Source: Guillardia theta CCMP2712
Lineage: Eukaryota > Cryptophyceae > Pyrenomonadales > Geminigeraceae
Direction of reading: 5' to 3'
Assembly: GCF_000315625.1 (NCBI RefSeq)
Contig: NW_005434620.1
Location: forward strand, 106,128-147,945
DNA: 41,818 nucleotides
The notes beneath the pieces were generated by a model. The model was not told the origin of the DNA. It was given only the letters and a program-made list of their open reading frames with translations, and did no database searches. Position numbers and translations under genes: made by a program. Below are positions 1-11,557 of this stretch, piece by piece (within the stretch, counting starts at the first letter, position 1; each line of letters opens with the position of its first letter).

Positions 1-3000
1 CCATCCCCCCTTACTGCCTGCAACATCTCGCTCGTCGTTGCATGTCGCTGCCCATAATAATGTCAACGCCAAGTCAAAGCGTATCAAGCCGGGCACCCAC
101 CCCCCAACTAGCTTCAATTTACAACCAAATTCTCCGAGATTACCCCCTGAATTTAACTTGATCTCCTCACCCTACCCATGCTCAGCCCCTCAAACCAAGT
201 CTTTGGGGTAGGTACTCCCGGGTACTTCGATTGACCCGGGCTTCGGGTGGGGGTGGTTTGACAGAGAGTCACATCGGCGTTATTTGCCTCACATGCCCAA
301 ACTACCCCCTGTACCCCCTGTACCCACGTAGAATTAGGGAATGGTGGCACGGTGGGTAGTACAAGCACTGAAGATCTCGGCGGCGGGCCCGGCATTGCCT
401 CGCGGGAGTCGGACTGAGAGGCCTCGGACCAAAAAGGGCACGGCGGCGTCGATGACCACTGATCGAATCATCATAATCAGTGACTTGGCTCTACTATTGG
501 AATCTTGCAAGTTGAGTCCAAGACTCCCATGTCAGCCTGTCTGTGCAGTCACCCCAAGCTTGGCAGGCCGCGGCTCAGTCCAGATTTTCTAGTCCCAGAC
601 CGTTAAAGCTCTAGCCCACAACTGTCTTAGACCTGCAGGCTTCACTTTTACTCAAAGTTAAAGTTAAAGATCAGTACGAAACTTGGCTCACCACTCGATA
701 AGACGAAAGCCCTGAACTTCTCGCGTCTGAAAGAACTTCTGAGGTTTGTCAGAACCAAGTTCTTACAATCCGATCTCATACTTTCCTAGTTCTCCCAGTG
801 TCTAAATTCCGTTTGCAGATCGATGAGGACTTTCTGTTCATGTCTTCCAGCAACCGAAGTTGCTGACTCCGAGTCCCGCGGCAGGGGATGCCAGCCTGTG
901 CCTGTGCCTGTGCCGCGGCCGCTCGGATCATCCGGGCGTCGGATGCTAGCTGCCACGGCGGCAAATACCGCGACCCATTGAACCACCGGGACGAAGGGAA
1001 ATTTGGCTACCAAAGAAGTGTCTTTATGACCTAGATATTACGGAAACATCGCAACTTCATCTTCAAGTTACTCCGCAAACCTCTTCATGCTCAGTTTTCG
1101 ACTGATACCAACGGTTTCTTGCGTTGACTTTGCATTACGGTTCTCTTCCTGTTCGCAGTAGGACCTAGGATAGCCTGCTGAAATCTCGATGAGGTTCCAT
1201 CTTTTGGATGCCTTTGTTCCTGCGTCTTGCTAATTTTCATGGCAAATGACATCCGCAAGTCATGAGGAACGCAGAATTTGACGCTTCTTATCCTCGGGTG
1301 ATTGATCTCCGTAGCTTGAGTGGCCGTAAGGGGCGTTCGTGGTGAAGCTGCACATGCCAACCTTGCCCTCAGTTTTTGGGTCGTGATATCCAATTGTTTT
1401 CGAGAACTACCTTGTACCATGCTCACATCGTCCTGAAAATTGTTCAGTGAGCTGAAAATTGCTTGTTTCTTGTGGTCACACCTTACTGCAATCTTGAGTC
1501 AGAATGCACTTCATGATTGATTGGAAGTCTGCTGTACTCGAAACCAAAATTTTTCCCTGCAACTCTGCTGTGTTCTTGTCCTTGCTCGTTCTGAGCGGTG
1601 GTTGGTCTTTACCTCTGGGCTCGCAGAGAATTGAGAAATATCTGGAATACGCACAATCAGTAACAGCACAAGCGTATTTCAACAACCTCGAGCTTGTACG
1701 TTTTGTTTGAGGCATCGGAGGTGAGGTCTTGTTCGAAATTCACTTCTGTCCTCCTTGTTCTGTTCCCTCTCCCCCTTGGTTTCTCTGCCACGGCATAGCA
1801 CAAGATCATCAGTACATCGAGAATGCCATGCTGAGCCGTTGGGAGGGATATTCTCCCGAGTCTGCCTCAGAACTGAAGTCGGGCAACGGGCCCGCCCGGA
1901 TGCCGGTGCCGGGCCACTTCCGAGACCGGACATAAACACTGAGAATCCCGATCGACCCCGGACTGCTGAAACCTGGAGGTCATCCGAGGAAAATGAGGGG
2001 GATGAAGTTCACAAGGTGTCGTAATATTTCCGACGAGGGCGGACTGACCTCATATATACATGCAATGAAATCAATATTTTTATTATATTTTCAAAATATA
2101 AAACAATATTTGGAAAATTATTACAAAAAAATTTTAAATTATCTTTGCGCTGGCATTCTGAAAATCATGTCATGTCGGCCCCCGTTTCAGAAGAAACCCA
2201 CCCACCCCCTACTTTTGGACGATTACCCACACCCACCCTCTTATCGATCTTTCTCCAGCATTTTGACACCCCCCATAACTTTTATGGACCCCAGCTTTCC
2301 CAATAAAACATGGCCTTTTTTACTATATTAATCACCACCCCTGTACGTCTGTACCCAACCAAAGACTCTTGTACCCCTAACAATAGCCCTTTGGCACCAC
2401 AGCAATTAACACTCCAATCCTGGTGCGCCCCACCCCAATGTCCAGGGCTGAACTTCTTCATCACCCCCTGTAATCACCATAAACGTATCGATCAAATACT
2501 ACCCCTCCATACTCCCTACCCCCTCCATGAATATTTACTAAAGTCAAGAGGTAGATTGTTTTGTAGCATTATCAATGAATGGTACACATCTCCTAAGGTA
2601 TATAACTCTTCAAGAAAATTCGAATAATTTGCGAAATTTCATAAGTGAATTTCAGCTTGTATAATTTTAAATATTCAAATTTCCAAACACTTTAAGTTAA
2701 TTACTGATGTATACAAATTTTCTAGGTACTAGTGCCCACACCCCTCAGCCCACCTCCACCCCACCCCCAATGCAAAGACCCCCCAACAGAACGTTCCCCA
2801 CGTAAAGCATCTGTTTGATCCCGACCACCCCTACCTTCTCCACAAACACTACTACCTCACCCCCATCAAGAACAATAAGTACACCCCTACCCACCCTGTA
2901 TGACTCATCAATTCACATTTATACCCTACCCATTCTTTCTAGTATTTTACACTACAAGGTACCGGTGGAATGAACAATGAGGACACCACCGGTTCCCTAG

Positions 3001-3237
3001 CTCCCAGGGCACCCTCTTGTGTCCCGTTAGACCCTACCCCGTTTCTTTCCAGATCATGTCTGACTTGCACACACTCATACCCCTTGATCTTGAAACTCTT
3101 CCTCGTGTTATTTGAAATGATATAACTGTATTTGATATTATCGAATATTAATTTCAAAGTAATACCATGAGGGGTGGGGTGGGGGCTGGGGAGGGTCCGG
3201 TAAAGGAGGAGGAGGAGGCGACACACAACCATCAAAC
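1..3237. other. Gene-poor intergenic region
   Basis: I see no convincing gene in this stretch. Short open frames on both strands lack recognisable domains and do not join through plausible introns. It contains part of a dispersed GC-rich repeat (about 370-680, ending in the TTTTACTCAAAGTTAA block), a second GC-rich patch near 1880-1960, an AT-rich patch near 2060-2150, and C-rich, G-poor tracts at about 2180-2540 and 2740-2940. A frame at 1504-1710 has a hydrophobic stretch and a possible splice donor at its end, but nothing downstream supports it. Confidence 0.6.
646..679 (+). repeat. Dispersed repeat block, copy 1
   Basis: The block TTTTACTCAAAGTTAA followed by AGTTAAAGATCAGTACGA recurs in inverted orientation at 24073-24104, where the wording is TTTACGCAAAGTTAAG then TTAAAAATCAGTACGA, and more weakly at 11848-11862. 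In each case a GC-rich segment with GGGCCCGG-type words lies on the same relative side. This looks like the 3' part of an old dispersed element; no coding capacity is visible. Confidence 0.5.
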
Positions 3238-4708
3238 ATGCAGGGGATACTGCGAACGGGGGTGGCGATGGCGATGATGGTGGCGGTGGACGCATTCATG
3301 TCCTCCCCAGCCATGAGGATGCAGAACGTTAGGAGACTAAGGAGCTCAGGACCTGCCAAGAGGAGCTCGATCAGTCCAAGTAAGTTCCCTTCGAAAACTT
3401 TCGCGATTTTGCATGAAAAGGGGGAGACTGGGTGTGGATGAGAGAAAGCAGAAGGGAAATAGGAGGAGACATTGAAAATCTTGACTAAGGCTCGTGATTC
3501 GACAGGGATGACCCTTGCTCTTCCGCGTATGGAGCCGCTCCCTCCCTTGGACGGACAACTTCCCGACTGCCCGGTCACCATCTGGAACTCGGAGAACATC
3601 GACATTGCTGCTGAGCAGGTCAAGACTGGTGTTGCGCATTTACCATGCTGAAGGCTCTGTGCAGCGACGCTACAAAGAGGAGGGCATTCCCGAATCTCTC
3701 TTGGAGATCGTAGCTGACAGCGAAATCAACGCTCAAGGGCTGGCTTACTTCGAGGTAGCGAGAGCAGAGCGTGTCGAATGCGACTAAACTGTTCTCAGCA
3801 AAACAAGGAGATGATCATGAACCACTTGAAGCAGAATGGTGCTGTCATCTTCAAGAACTTTGACATCAGCAAGACTCCCGAAGGTACCCGATCTTCCTGC
3901 TTGACTACTCGGAGCTGATTTCTTCGAAAGGATTCCGCAGGGTCTGGGAAACCCTTGACATGGCGCCGTGCCTTGACCCGATCCACAACTCTGGACTTCG
4001 CTCATTCCTCTCATCCAGGTCTTTGATCCCCCTAGACCTCGTGCTGGCTCTCAACTGAGTGTCGGTCCTCAGGGACGGAGTTTACGAGGAGGTGAACAAG
4101 AAGTCGCTCGCCAAGCACTACATGTGAGGCCCGTCGGACTCGAGGACTGGGTTCTCACGTGCTTTACAGTGGTCTCCACAACGAGTCCACCTTCAAGAAG
4201 ACTGCCACGTATGGTCGCGGATTGTTGGGTTTCCAAGCTTGACCTCACCATACCAGCTTCGGAGCTTTCGTTTGCTTCAGCCCAGCCAGTGAGAGTGGAG
4301 GAGAATTCTTCATTGCCGATGGAGCTAAGGTGATAGAGAGACAAAGACAGAGGCGTCATGTTGATGACTGAACATCTCTTCAGATCTTCCGTGATCTCAG
4401 AACCGAGGTGCTCGAGTCTCTCTACAACAAGGGGTCCGACATTCGTTGCGCTGCTTCCTCCAGCTTGACTGACCCTCGTTTCTCAGAGTGCGCATCTCCG
4501 TGTCAAACTTGGACCTTGACTTCCTTGGAGCCCTTGGCCCTCTCAAGGAGCCTGCCATGAACTTCTTCAAGGTCTTGCGATCTGCTGTCATGTTGGCACT
4601 CTGACCTTGTGCCAGGGATTGATTGGCTCCACTGTCGCCCCCAAGTTCGACATGGACCTTGACATGATCTACGGAGCTGATGGCAAGCCCCAGCGTCTCC
4701 AGGTGCCA

Positions 4709-4741
<33 letters not shown>

Positions 4742-5448
4742 TACACGCTTACTATCCTGCAGGCCATCGAGCACCGCCAGTCCCCCATCAACAGACACCC
4801 CGAGACTGGCAAGCCCGTTTGGTTCTGCAACATCCACAACCATGCCAGGTCGATAGTGTGAGCTCGGTTCTGCGCCCGCGTGTCTTACCTTCGGTGAAGA
4901 TACCTCCGCGACAAGCGCCCATGCAGCGTGCCCGAGGTGACTGGCGAAGGTCATGTCATGGTGTGTGATAGGATGAAATCAGGTCGGCATGACAGACGTC
5001 TACTACGGTGACCTCTCGCACATCCCCAACGAGTATGTGGATCACATCAACGAGGTTCATGGTCATGTCATCGCCCTCCTACCCTGACTCTGCAGCCGCA
5101 GGTTTCGGAGAAGCACATCCAGAATCTCGCCATGCAGAGCGGTGACGTGCTCCTTATCGACAACTACCGCATGCTCCACGGCCGCCAGACCTTCGCGGGT
5201 GATCGCCTCCATGCGGTTGGCTCCCTTGATGTCCCCTTTCCACTCCCAACTCATCCGTCGCAGGTTTCTTGGTTCCGCAAGGGTGACGAGGCTGTCACTC
5301 CTCAAGGCAAGCCCGGCAACTTGCTCAACTCGGTGAGGAGGAGGAGGAGGGGGCGGAAGAGGAAGAGCAGGGGCATGGGGCAGGGGAAGATGGATGCAAG
5401 CATTAGAGACTTATATGCTGGCAGGCTGTCAACTCTTTGATCAAGTAA
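3238..5448 (+). CDS. TauD/TfdA-family Fe(II)/2-oxoglutarate dioxygenase, probably plastid-targeted
   Basis: Multi-exon gene with introns mostly of 43-55 nt, for example 4018-4072. Families of this fold use Fe(II), O2 and 2-oxoglutarate to hydroxylate small molecules; the substrate here is unknown. The iron-binding His-X-Glu appears as GLHNES (about 4166-4183), followed by a strand with GGEFFIADG. The C-terminal half has VWFCNIHNHA, then GDVLLIDNYRMLHGRQTF (about 5142-5195), whose His is the distal iron ligand; an Arg follows in GDRLHAVSWFRK. This matches the plant clavaminate-synthase-like proteins. The start chosen gives a hydrophobic signal peptide, an Ala-Phe-Met junction and a basic Ser-rich segment, which is how proteins enter complex red plastids. 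The last exon (5425-5448) encodes AVNSLIK and a stop. Exon joins are by eye, but the family call is firm. It converges on the next gene with 181 bp between stops. Confidence 0.85.
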
Positions 5449-5629
5449 GCACATCGAGGCTCCTCAAGAGATTGTCTTGCTTTGCAAGCCCTGTACCTGC
5501 TAGTCTGTGAATGAAGTGATGAAACCATCTTCTTTGCAGCTCTCTCGTTTCTTCCCTCCTCCTTCCATTCTGCGCTTGTGATTGTTCTCTCCGTTCATCC
5601 CTCTCCACCCCCCCCACGGTGGTTGCTCC

Positions 5630-7034
5630 TCATCTCTTCGCCGGAAATTTCTTGCCATGGCCGAAGTAGGTGAGGAGGTCGCGGTGGGTAGAGTTGCGCT
5701 CCTTGAATAGTTTCCTGCCGCTGCAGTGAGACGAGCGATACGAGGTGGGGGTGGACCTGAGTGAATGATGGCCGATGCGGTCGAGCGCGAGCTCCCCTGA
5801 GCTCATCCTGTTGCTCTGCTTCAAGCTCAGTCTCCTCGTCTCCATCCTACTTCATGTCCTACCGAAAAAGCCGCGTCGTCCTGCAAGTCTATGCTTCCCC
5901 CCTTGTCGGTCGTTGCTCGGGCCCTCACGTGACTCTGCAACTTTCTCAGCTCCTCGTTCAGCTCGTCTCGTCCTAGTCGAAGTTTCGGCCTGAGCAGCTC
6001 GTGACTTGAACCTCAGGCAGCAGAGATCTCGACCTTCCAAACTGCGAGGGGCTCATGGCCGTTAGCTCCAGCCTGATCGGGACAGTGAGTTCATCAAGGT
6101 CGAGAAGCGGAAAACAGCTGTGCGTGCAGAGCAGGAGAAAGAAGGGGCGAGAGGGGCAGGAAGGGGAGGAGGAGCTCACTGGGGTGTCTTGCAGGTCTCA
6201 GGATCTTCCATGCTCTGCAACTGACGTGAGACGCGTCACATCGCGTGCGGGTTGAGACCTCGTGAGAGAGGAGGGGAACACTCTCTGAGCGCTTTGACAG
6301 CCAGGAGGGGAGGAAGACAGGGTCTTGAAACCCACACGAGGTTGTCCCGAACATTCTCCGTGAAATCCTTCCCACGTTCTTCACTCGCAGCTCCGCATCC
6401 TAGAGCAGGTCAGCTAGCGCCAGCCTGCTGAGGTCGATCGCACTGAGAAGTAGCGGCGCAAGGGCTGCGACGAGGTCGGGGAGGTAGCGGCTTGAGAATC
6501 TTCTAGGACTGCACGCTGCACGCTCGACACGTTCTCTTCTTCTTCTCTTCTCATAAACTTGCTGGCCTGGGCCCCAACAAGCTCGAGCTCGAACACACCC
6601 TTGTAGCCCGTCCTGCACAGCAACGTCCTCCTCTGATATCGCCAGCTGCTCCAGCACGTCAAACACTCCGACAGGCAATGTCACCTCACCGGACAACACA
6701 GGCGCCTCCCCCAAGTTCCACGCTCACAACAACTCCAACAGCCTCTCGCGGTAGCCATGTCACCATGTCGCGCGCCTGATCACGAAGACAAACTTCCATG
6801 CCGACCCTAAGGCGAGCAAGCTTGTAAGCTGAAGCGAAGGGCAAAGTGGTTGACGCTGTGAAATAGTCGCACATTGCAAGGAAGGCAGAGGAGGGAGGAG
6901 GGGGGAAGCAGGTTTAGGAAGGAAGCGGAAAAAGGGGAGGAAAAGGGGGGAAAGGAGGAGGAAGAGAGATGATTATTGTGAAGATATGTTGACGACGAAA
7001 AAGGTGGTGGTGGTGGTGGTGGTGGTGATGATGG

Positions 7035-7124
<90 letters not shown>

Positions 7125-7238
7125 GGAGGAGGAGGAGGAGGAGGAGGAGGAGGAGTACCTTGCTTGTACATCCCTACCGATGATCGCTCCCTTCGCCATG
7201 CTCCTCAGCCGTTTGACTTGACTTGAGCTGACAGGCAT
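5630..7238 (-). CDS. MIB/HERC2-like domain protein with C-terminal coiled segment
   Basis: Multi-exon gene read from ATG at 7238 to TGA at 5630. After a short first exon (MPVSSSQVKRLRSMAKG), a ~300 nt intron carries a large microsatellite. The second coding block holds RVGMEVCLRDQ, then GVVVSVE, CVVRW and CRTGYKGVFELELV. This follows the order of a MIB/HERC2 domain: V-x-V, G-x-V-V, V-V-R-W, Y-R-x-G-x-x-G-x-x-x-L. That domain occurs in large ubiquitin ligases and binds peptide degrons or substrates. A 44 nt intron (GTGAGG...GAGCAG) splits the domain. Downstream exons include DLDELT, GRDELNEELRKLQS (coiled-coil-like) and a C terminus ending THRDLLTYFGHGKKFPAKR. I see no RING or HECT domain, so ligase activity is not implied. 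The domain call is moderately supported; the exon chain below 6400 is tentative. Confidence 0.5.
7003..7155. repeat. Trinucleotide microsatellite (GTG)n-(ATG)n-(AGG)n inside an intron
   Basis: About 150 bp of uninterrupted triplets: GTG units, then roughly thirty GAT/ATG units, then AGG units. It sits in the first intron of the MIB/HERC2-like gene on the minus strand, so it does not code there. Both strands stay open across it, which creates spurious poly-Met, poly-His and poly-Ser frames. It is likely length-polymorphic. Confidence 0.9.
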
Positions 7239-7857
7239 GGTGTTGCCCGGGGCCGGGGGTTGCGAGCACCCTGGCGAGCACCATGCCCGCCCGGGGCCCG
7301 GGGCCAACCGTGGCCCCAGTGGCGCCCGGTGGGGCCAGTAACTCCACTTCCCCGGCCCCCTCAACTTGCCTCACATCAGCCTCACTCTTGCCTCACTCGG
7401 TCGGCCACGCGGGGCTCCGGGGCCCGATCGGAGGAGCTCTGGGTGATCGACTTCCCGGCCGGTAGGCACGGGTCACACTGAAACCTATGGTCCGATCTCA
7501 ATGCTGAGGCGGGCATGAGCCCAGTAAGCTACAGAGACGGTTTTACTCAAACAGTGCCAAGAGAGTGAAGGAAGGAAAGAATCTGCGTGACGTCAGCAGG
7601 AGCAGGAGCAGGAGAGAAGATGAGACCTCGAGGTCCACCTTGGATCTCGAGGAAGAGCGAACTAGAGGAGCGTCAGTGCTGGGATCTCACAGCACAGGCA
7701 GGAAACTTGGGAGGAAGAGAACGACCGAGACAGTTGGTGGCAGCATAAATGAGGAAGCGCGGTTGAAGGAAAGGAAGTAGAAGAACAACGATCACGGAAG
7801 GAAGAAGAGAGCAGCAGGCGAGAGGGGGGGGGGGGGAGAAGGAGGAGAAGGCTGTAC
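7239..7857. other. Intergenic GC-rich segment, may include the 3' end of the coiled-coil gene
   Basis: 7240-7480 is very GC-rich with repeated GGGGCCGGGG/GGGCCCGG words, like other GC-rich repeat copies in the window. A weak TTTTACTCAAA block lies at 7541-7551. The last exon of the minus-strand coiled-coil gene must lie somewhere in 7480-7857, but two acceptor sites near 7580 and 7665 give different short tails and I cannot choose between them. Confidence 0.4.
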
Positions 7858-10693
7858 CGATATGCTCGATTGCCTTGATGGCCTCCCTGTACTTTTCCTC
7901 CAGATCCTTTCTTGCCTTCCTCGTCTCTTCCAGCTCTGCGAGGTCTGCGTAAGTTCCTCCTCGCCTCCTCCTCCTCCTCCTCCTCCTCCTCCTCCAGCGA
8001 TACCTTCTCTCTGTTCCTTCAAATTCTCCTCCAGACGCTCAATGTGATCGGAAGCAACCTTGCGCTGGCAAGAGAAGGGAGAAGATTAGAGGGCATCTTC
8101 TCGCCTCCTCCTACTCCTCCCACCTGCTCACTGGAGATATGTGCAGCCTTTGCGTTGAGCCCCTCAAGGGTGAGGATTTGATCTGAAGGATTTTGTTGAA
8201 AACCAACGAGGAGAAGATCGAAGGAGAGACGAAGGGCGAGCAGGGGAGGAAGCGGAGGAGGAGAAAGGAGAGGAAGGAGCAAGAGCTGGGGGTTAGAAGG
8301 TGGGGGGGGGGGGCGGGGGATGGGCAGGGAGGAGGAGGAGGAGGGGGAACCTGTTTTCTCCCGCACCAGCTGCTCGAGCTTCTTCTTGTTCTCCGTCAAG
8401 ATTTTGTTTTCCTACCCGGCAACATGTTGAGGGAATGAACAGGGAGGAGCAGGAGGAGGAGAACGGAGAGGGAAGGCAGGAGGGGAGGAGGGAGGAGGGG
8501 GGAGGGGGATGGGGGGAGGGGAGGAAGGGAGGAGGGAGGAGGGAGCAGGAGGGATAGATCAGGTTCAAACCTCTTCAAGTCGCTGCAGGTCTCCTTGTTC
8601 GCGACTTCTCTGAAGAAACTCTAATAGGAGCGCATCATAGTCACCAACACATCCCTATGCTCCTGCTCTCCCTCCCCCTTCCCTCCATCCTCTTCCCTCA
8701 CCTCTCTTGCTCGCAACCGCCTTCGCTCTCTCGGCCTCGATCGCTTTCTCCGCAAGTTCTGCCTCCAACTGCATCCTCGTCACCCGACGCACGTCACAAC
8801 AAGCCGCACATGTTCGATCCTACGCTGTTTCCCCTCCAGCTCCAGTTCAGCTCTCTCCTTCGCCGCTTGCTCCTTCCTCAGCTGCAGACCGTCAGACTTT
8901 GGCTTGTCTTGCTCAGCGTAGGACCTCATTCTGCACGTGCTCCTTGCCCCTCCTGTTCTCCTCCTCCGACCAGGGAGCCCACAAGAACGCGCCCTCGTCC
9001 ACGAGCATGCTGCGACTGACGTACTTCCTCCGATTCTTGGCGTCTTTGAGGTCGAGGAAGACGACTGCCCCCTCTGCGTCGATTTCCTGGAACCACCTGC
9101 AGCTCAAGGACTTCAATCCTGCACAGGTGAAACCAAAGAGGAAGGAGGAGGAGGAGGAGGAGAGTACGAGAAGGAGGAGAGTTGAGTACGAGGACAAGGG
9201 GGAGGAGGGGGAGGAGGGGAAGGAAGAGGAGTGCGAGCAGAAGGAGGGGGTGGGGAGTACGAGCAGGAGGAGGAGACCTCGTTTCTCCTTCCTCCTTTAA
9301 TGCCTTCTCGTAGCTCTCAGGCACCTCAGCCGCGAGATTCTGTAGGACTCGCGAGTCTTTCGCCTGCGACTGGTCAGACATGACCAGCAACCAAGTCGTG
9401 CAGCTCACGAGCGCCTTTCTCAGCTTCTCCACCTCCTCCTCGAGCTCCTTCACCCGCGGGTCTACTTGCGGCTCCTGCTGAAGGGGGACAAAGCTGAAGA
9501 GAGACTGCTGGGAAGGAGCATCTTCGCCTCGGGCTGGCTCGGACGGCTTGACTGGCAAGAGGGAGGAGAAGAAGTCGAGGGCAGGGATGCCGGACCCTTG
9601 CTGGGCCTGCTGGCTGCTGCTGAGCAGCTGCTGCTTCAGCTTCTCGTTCTCAGCTCGCAGCGCCTCGAGCTCCTTCGCCTGCTCGTCAAGAGCAGCCCTG
9701 CTCTCCTCCATCGCCTTTAGTTCATCCTCTCGCGCCTTTGCAGCTGCTTCCTCCTCCTGCTCCTTCTGCTTGCTCTTCTTCTTGAAGACAGCGAGCCTGT
9801 TGAAGAAGTTGCTCGATACTGCCAATCAAGTCAGCTGGAGCTTGCTCGACACATCATACCTTTTCCTTCGTTCTTCTCCCCCTCGTGTCCATCCTGCCCA
9901 TCTTGCTCCTCATGCCCTTTCTGTCCTTTCTGACCCTCTTGGCCTTTCTGACCCTCTTTGCCTTTCTGACCCTCTTGGCCTTTCTGACCCTCCCCCTCCC
10001 CCGCTCGCACAGGATCCGTTGCCTTGGTCTTGAGGTCTTCTTTCTCCCGGCTGACACTGTCGAGCTGATTCTTGAGTCTCTCATTCTCCTTGCTTATATC
10101 CTCGAGCTGTTTCTTCGCCATCTCTTCTTCCTTGCTAGACCTGAGCTGGGCTGCAGCAGTATCCCTCACGTTCTCACTCGCGAGCTTTTCCGCCTCTTCC
10201 AGCTTGACGGGACCGTTTTCAAAAAGGTCCAACGAGCGAGCTCCACCGTTGGTATCTGCAGCAAGAGGTCTCAAGCACATGGTAAGAGGGAGGAAAGACT
10301 ACCTTGCGGGGTCGACTTGACTGACTTCCGTCCATCCGACGAATCCCCGTCGCTGCAGTCGCAAACATGACTGGAGGACAGGGGCCGGGGAGCAGCATGG
10401 CAACTCACGTCTTTTGTTGTTCTTCTCTCGCATCTTCTGCTGTCTGAGTGGAAATCGTCGCCGTCTCGACCGGGATTACCTGACTCACGAGTCAAACTTA
10501 ACCCTGCAAGAATCCCGCATCACCACAACCTTGGGAGGGTCCGCCGCAACATTGGCAGAACTTTTCGCCTTCTTGATCTTCTCGACTGCAGATCTTAAGA
10601 GCAACGAAACTCTCAGGTCAGCTGGCAACCTGGTGGAAGGTCTTCCAGGCTGCACTGGATGGCCTTGGTGAAAAGCTTCTTTTTCCTCCTCAT
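7858..10693 (-). CDS. Long coiled-coil protein (3' end unresolved)
   Basis: Multi-exon gene read from ATG at 10693 (MRRKKKLFTKAIQ...) to an exon boundary at 7858; the final exon is not resolved. Most of the protein is heptad-rich: KEEEMAKKQLEDISKENE and RLKNQLDSVSREKEDL, then EEEAAAKAREDELKAMEE and KELEALRAENEKLKQQL, then LRKEQAAKERAEL, LEAELAEKAIEAERAK, HIERLEENLKEQRE and LEETRKARKDLEEKYREA. Between the first two coils lies a stretch of short Gly-Gln-Lys repeats (about 9870-10010). An exon at about 8930-9110 encodes a more globular piece, WFQEIDAEGAVVFLDLKD, continuing to DEGAFLWAPWSEEE. A ~200 nt pyrimidine-rich intron precedes it, with its acceptor just before WFQEID. No motor, kinase or other catalytic domain is visible. 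A structural or scaffolding role is an inference from the coiled coils. Confidence 0.6.
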
Positions 10694-10843
10694 CCTCAGT
10701 CGCTTCTTGCCCAGCTCGGATCCAGGGCGCGGCCTTGTGATCCCAGCTGACAGGATCTCAGCGTCAGACGATCTTCACGAGGTCTTAGCTGGTCTCACTT
10801 GCGATGCGATAAAGTCTTGACAGAAGGTTGTTCCCGTCGGGAG

Positions 10844-11557
10844 TCATCGAGCAAGTCCCCTTGAAATCTCATTTGAGTTGAGCAGAAGCAACACCGTCAG
10901 CTCTTCTCCCACCTCCTTCCTCTTCTTCATCTTCCTTATCCTCTGCTTCAACTTCCCGCTCTTGAGCATGGCTGCCGTCCTTGTCAATCCACTGACCTAG
11001 AGCCGCCACACCTCCTCACCTCCTAGGTTTCCTTTCAGCTCGTCGTAGGAGAGGGAACTTTCCGGGTCGTACTCGAAGATGAAGACTTGCTTCAAGCCCG
11101 TGAGAGGTTGGGTCATGTTCATCACTGTGTTCAGAGGCAGCTCCTCCCGATCATCTGACGCGTTCCTGTCGCACCCACCGTCACTCTCGTCATCACAGTC
11201 AACTCCTGTTTGTCTCGTTCTTCAATCACCATCGCTGTCACACTGCACGCTCTCACCCCCAGCTCCCTTTCGCTCTCCTCCTCCTCCTCTCTTCCTCTCT
11301 TCGCCCTCACTCTCTCCTCTCCCTCCCCCAGCCCGATCATCCGCCAGCTCTCCTCCAGCACAAACTCACAGCGCGAAGAGCGTTGTCATGTCGGCTCCTT
11401 CGCCCCATGAAGCGGGAACTTCTCGATCCTCGAGGAACTCGACGATGAGCACACAGACGTCCTCTACTGTCGCTCCCTCCTCTGCCTCCAGCTCCTCCTC
11501 CAACTCCTTCCCCACCTCCCCGAACGTCTCCGTCCGCATGACGAGCTTCATCCCCAT
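10844..11557 (-). CDS. Small acidic protein of unknown function
   Basis: Three exons can be joined with consistent phase. The first runs from ATG at 11557 (MGMKLVMRTETFGEVGKELE) to MTTLFAL. A ~190 nt intron begins GTGAGTTTG. The second exon encodes ASDDREELPLNTVMNMTQP and then KQVFIFEYDPESSLSYDEL. A 47 nt intron follows, and the third exon reads AMLKSGKLKQRIRKMKKRKE to a stop after SRGLAR. The result is roughly 150 residues with acidic N-terminal helices and a basic helix near the C terminus. I do not recognise the family. It lies just upstream of the coiled-coil gene on the same strand, separated by about 150 bp, so a single longer gene cannot be excluded. The start could be further upstream. 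Confidence 0.45.

Noticed and set aside
1504-1710. Open frame with a signal-like hydrophobic stretch and a possible splice donor at its end
   Set aside because: No downstream exon joins in phase with anything protein-like, and no family resemblance.
6914-7183. Poly-His, poly-Ser and poly-Met frames
   Set aside because: Products of the trinucleotide microsatellite inside an intron.
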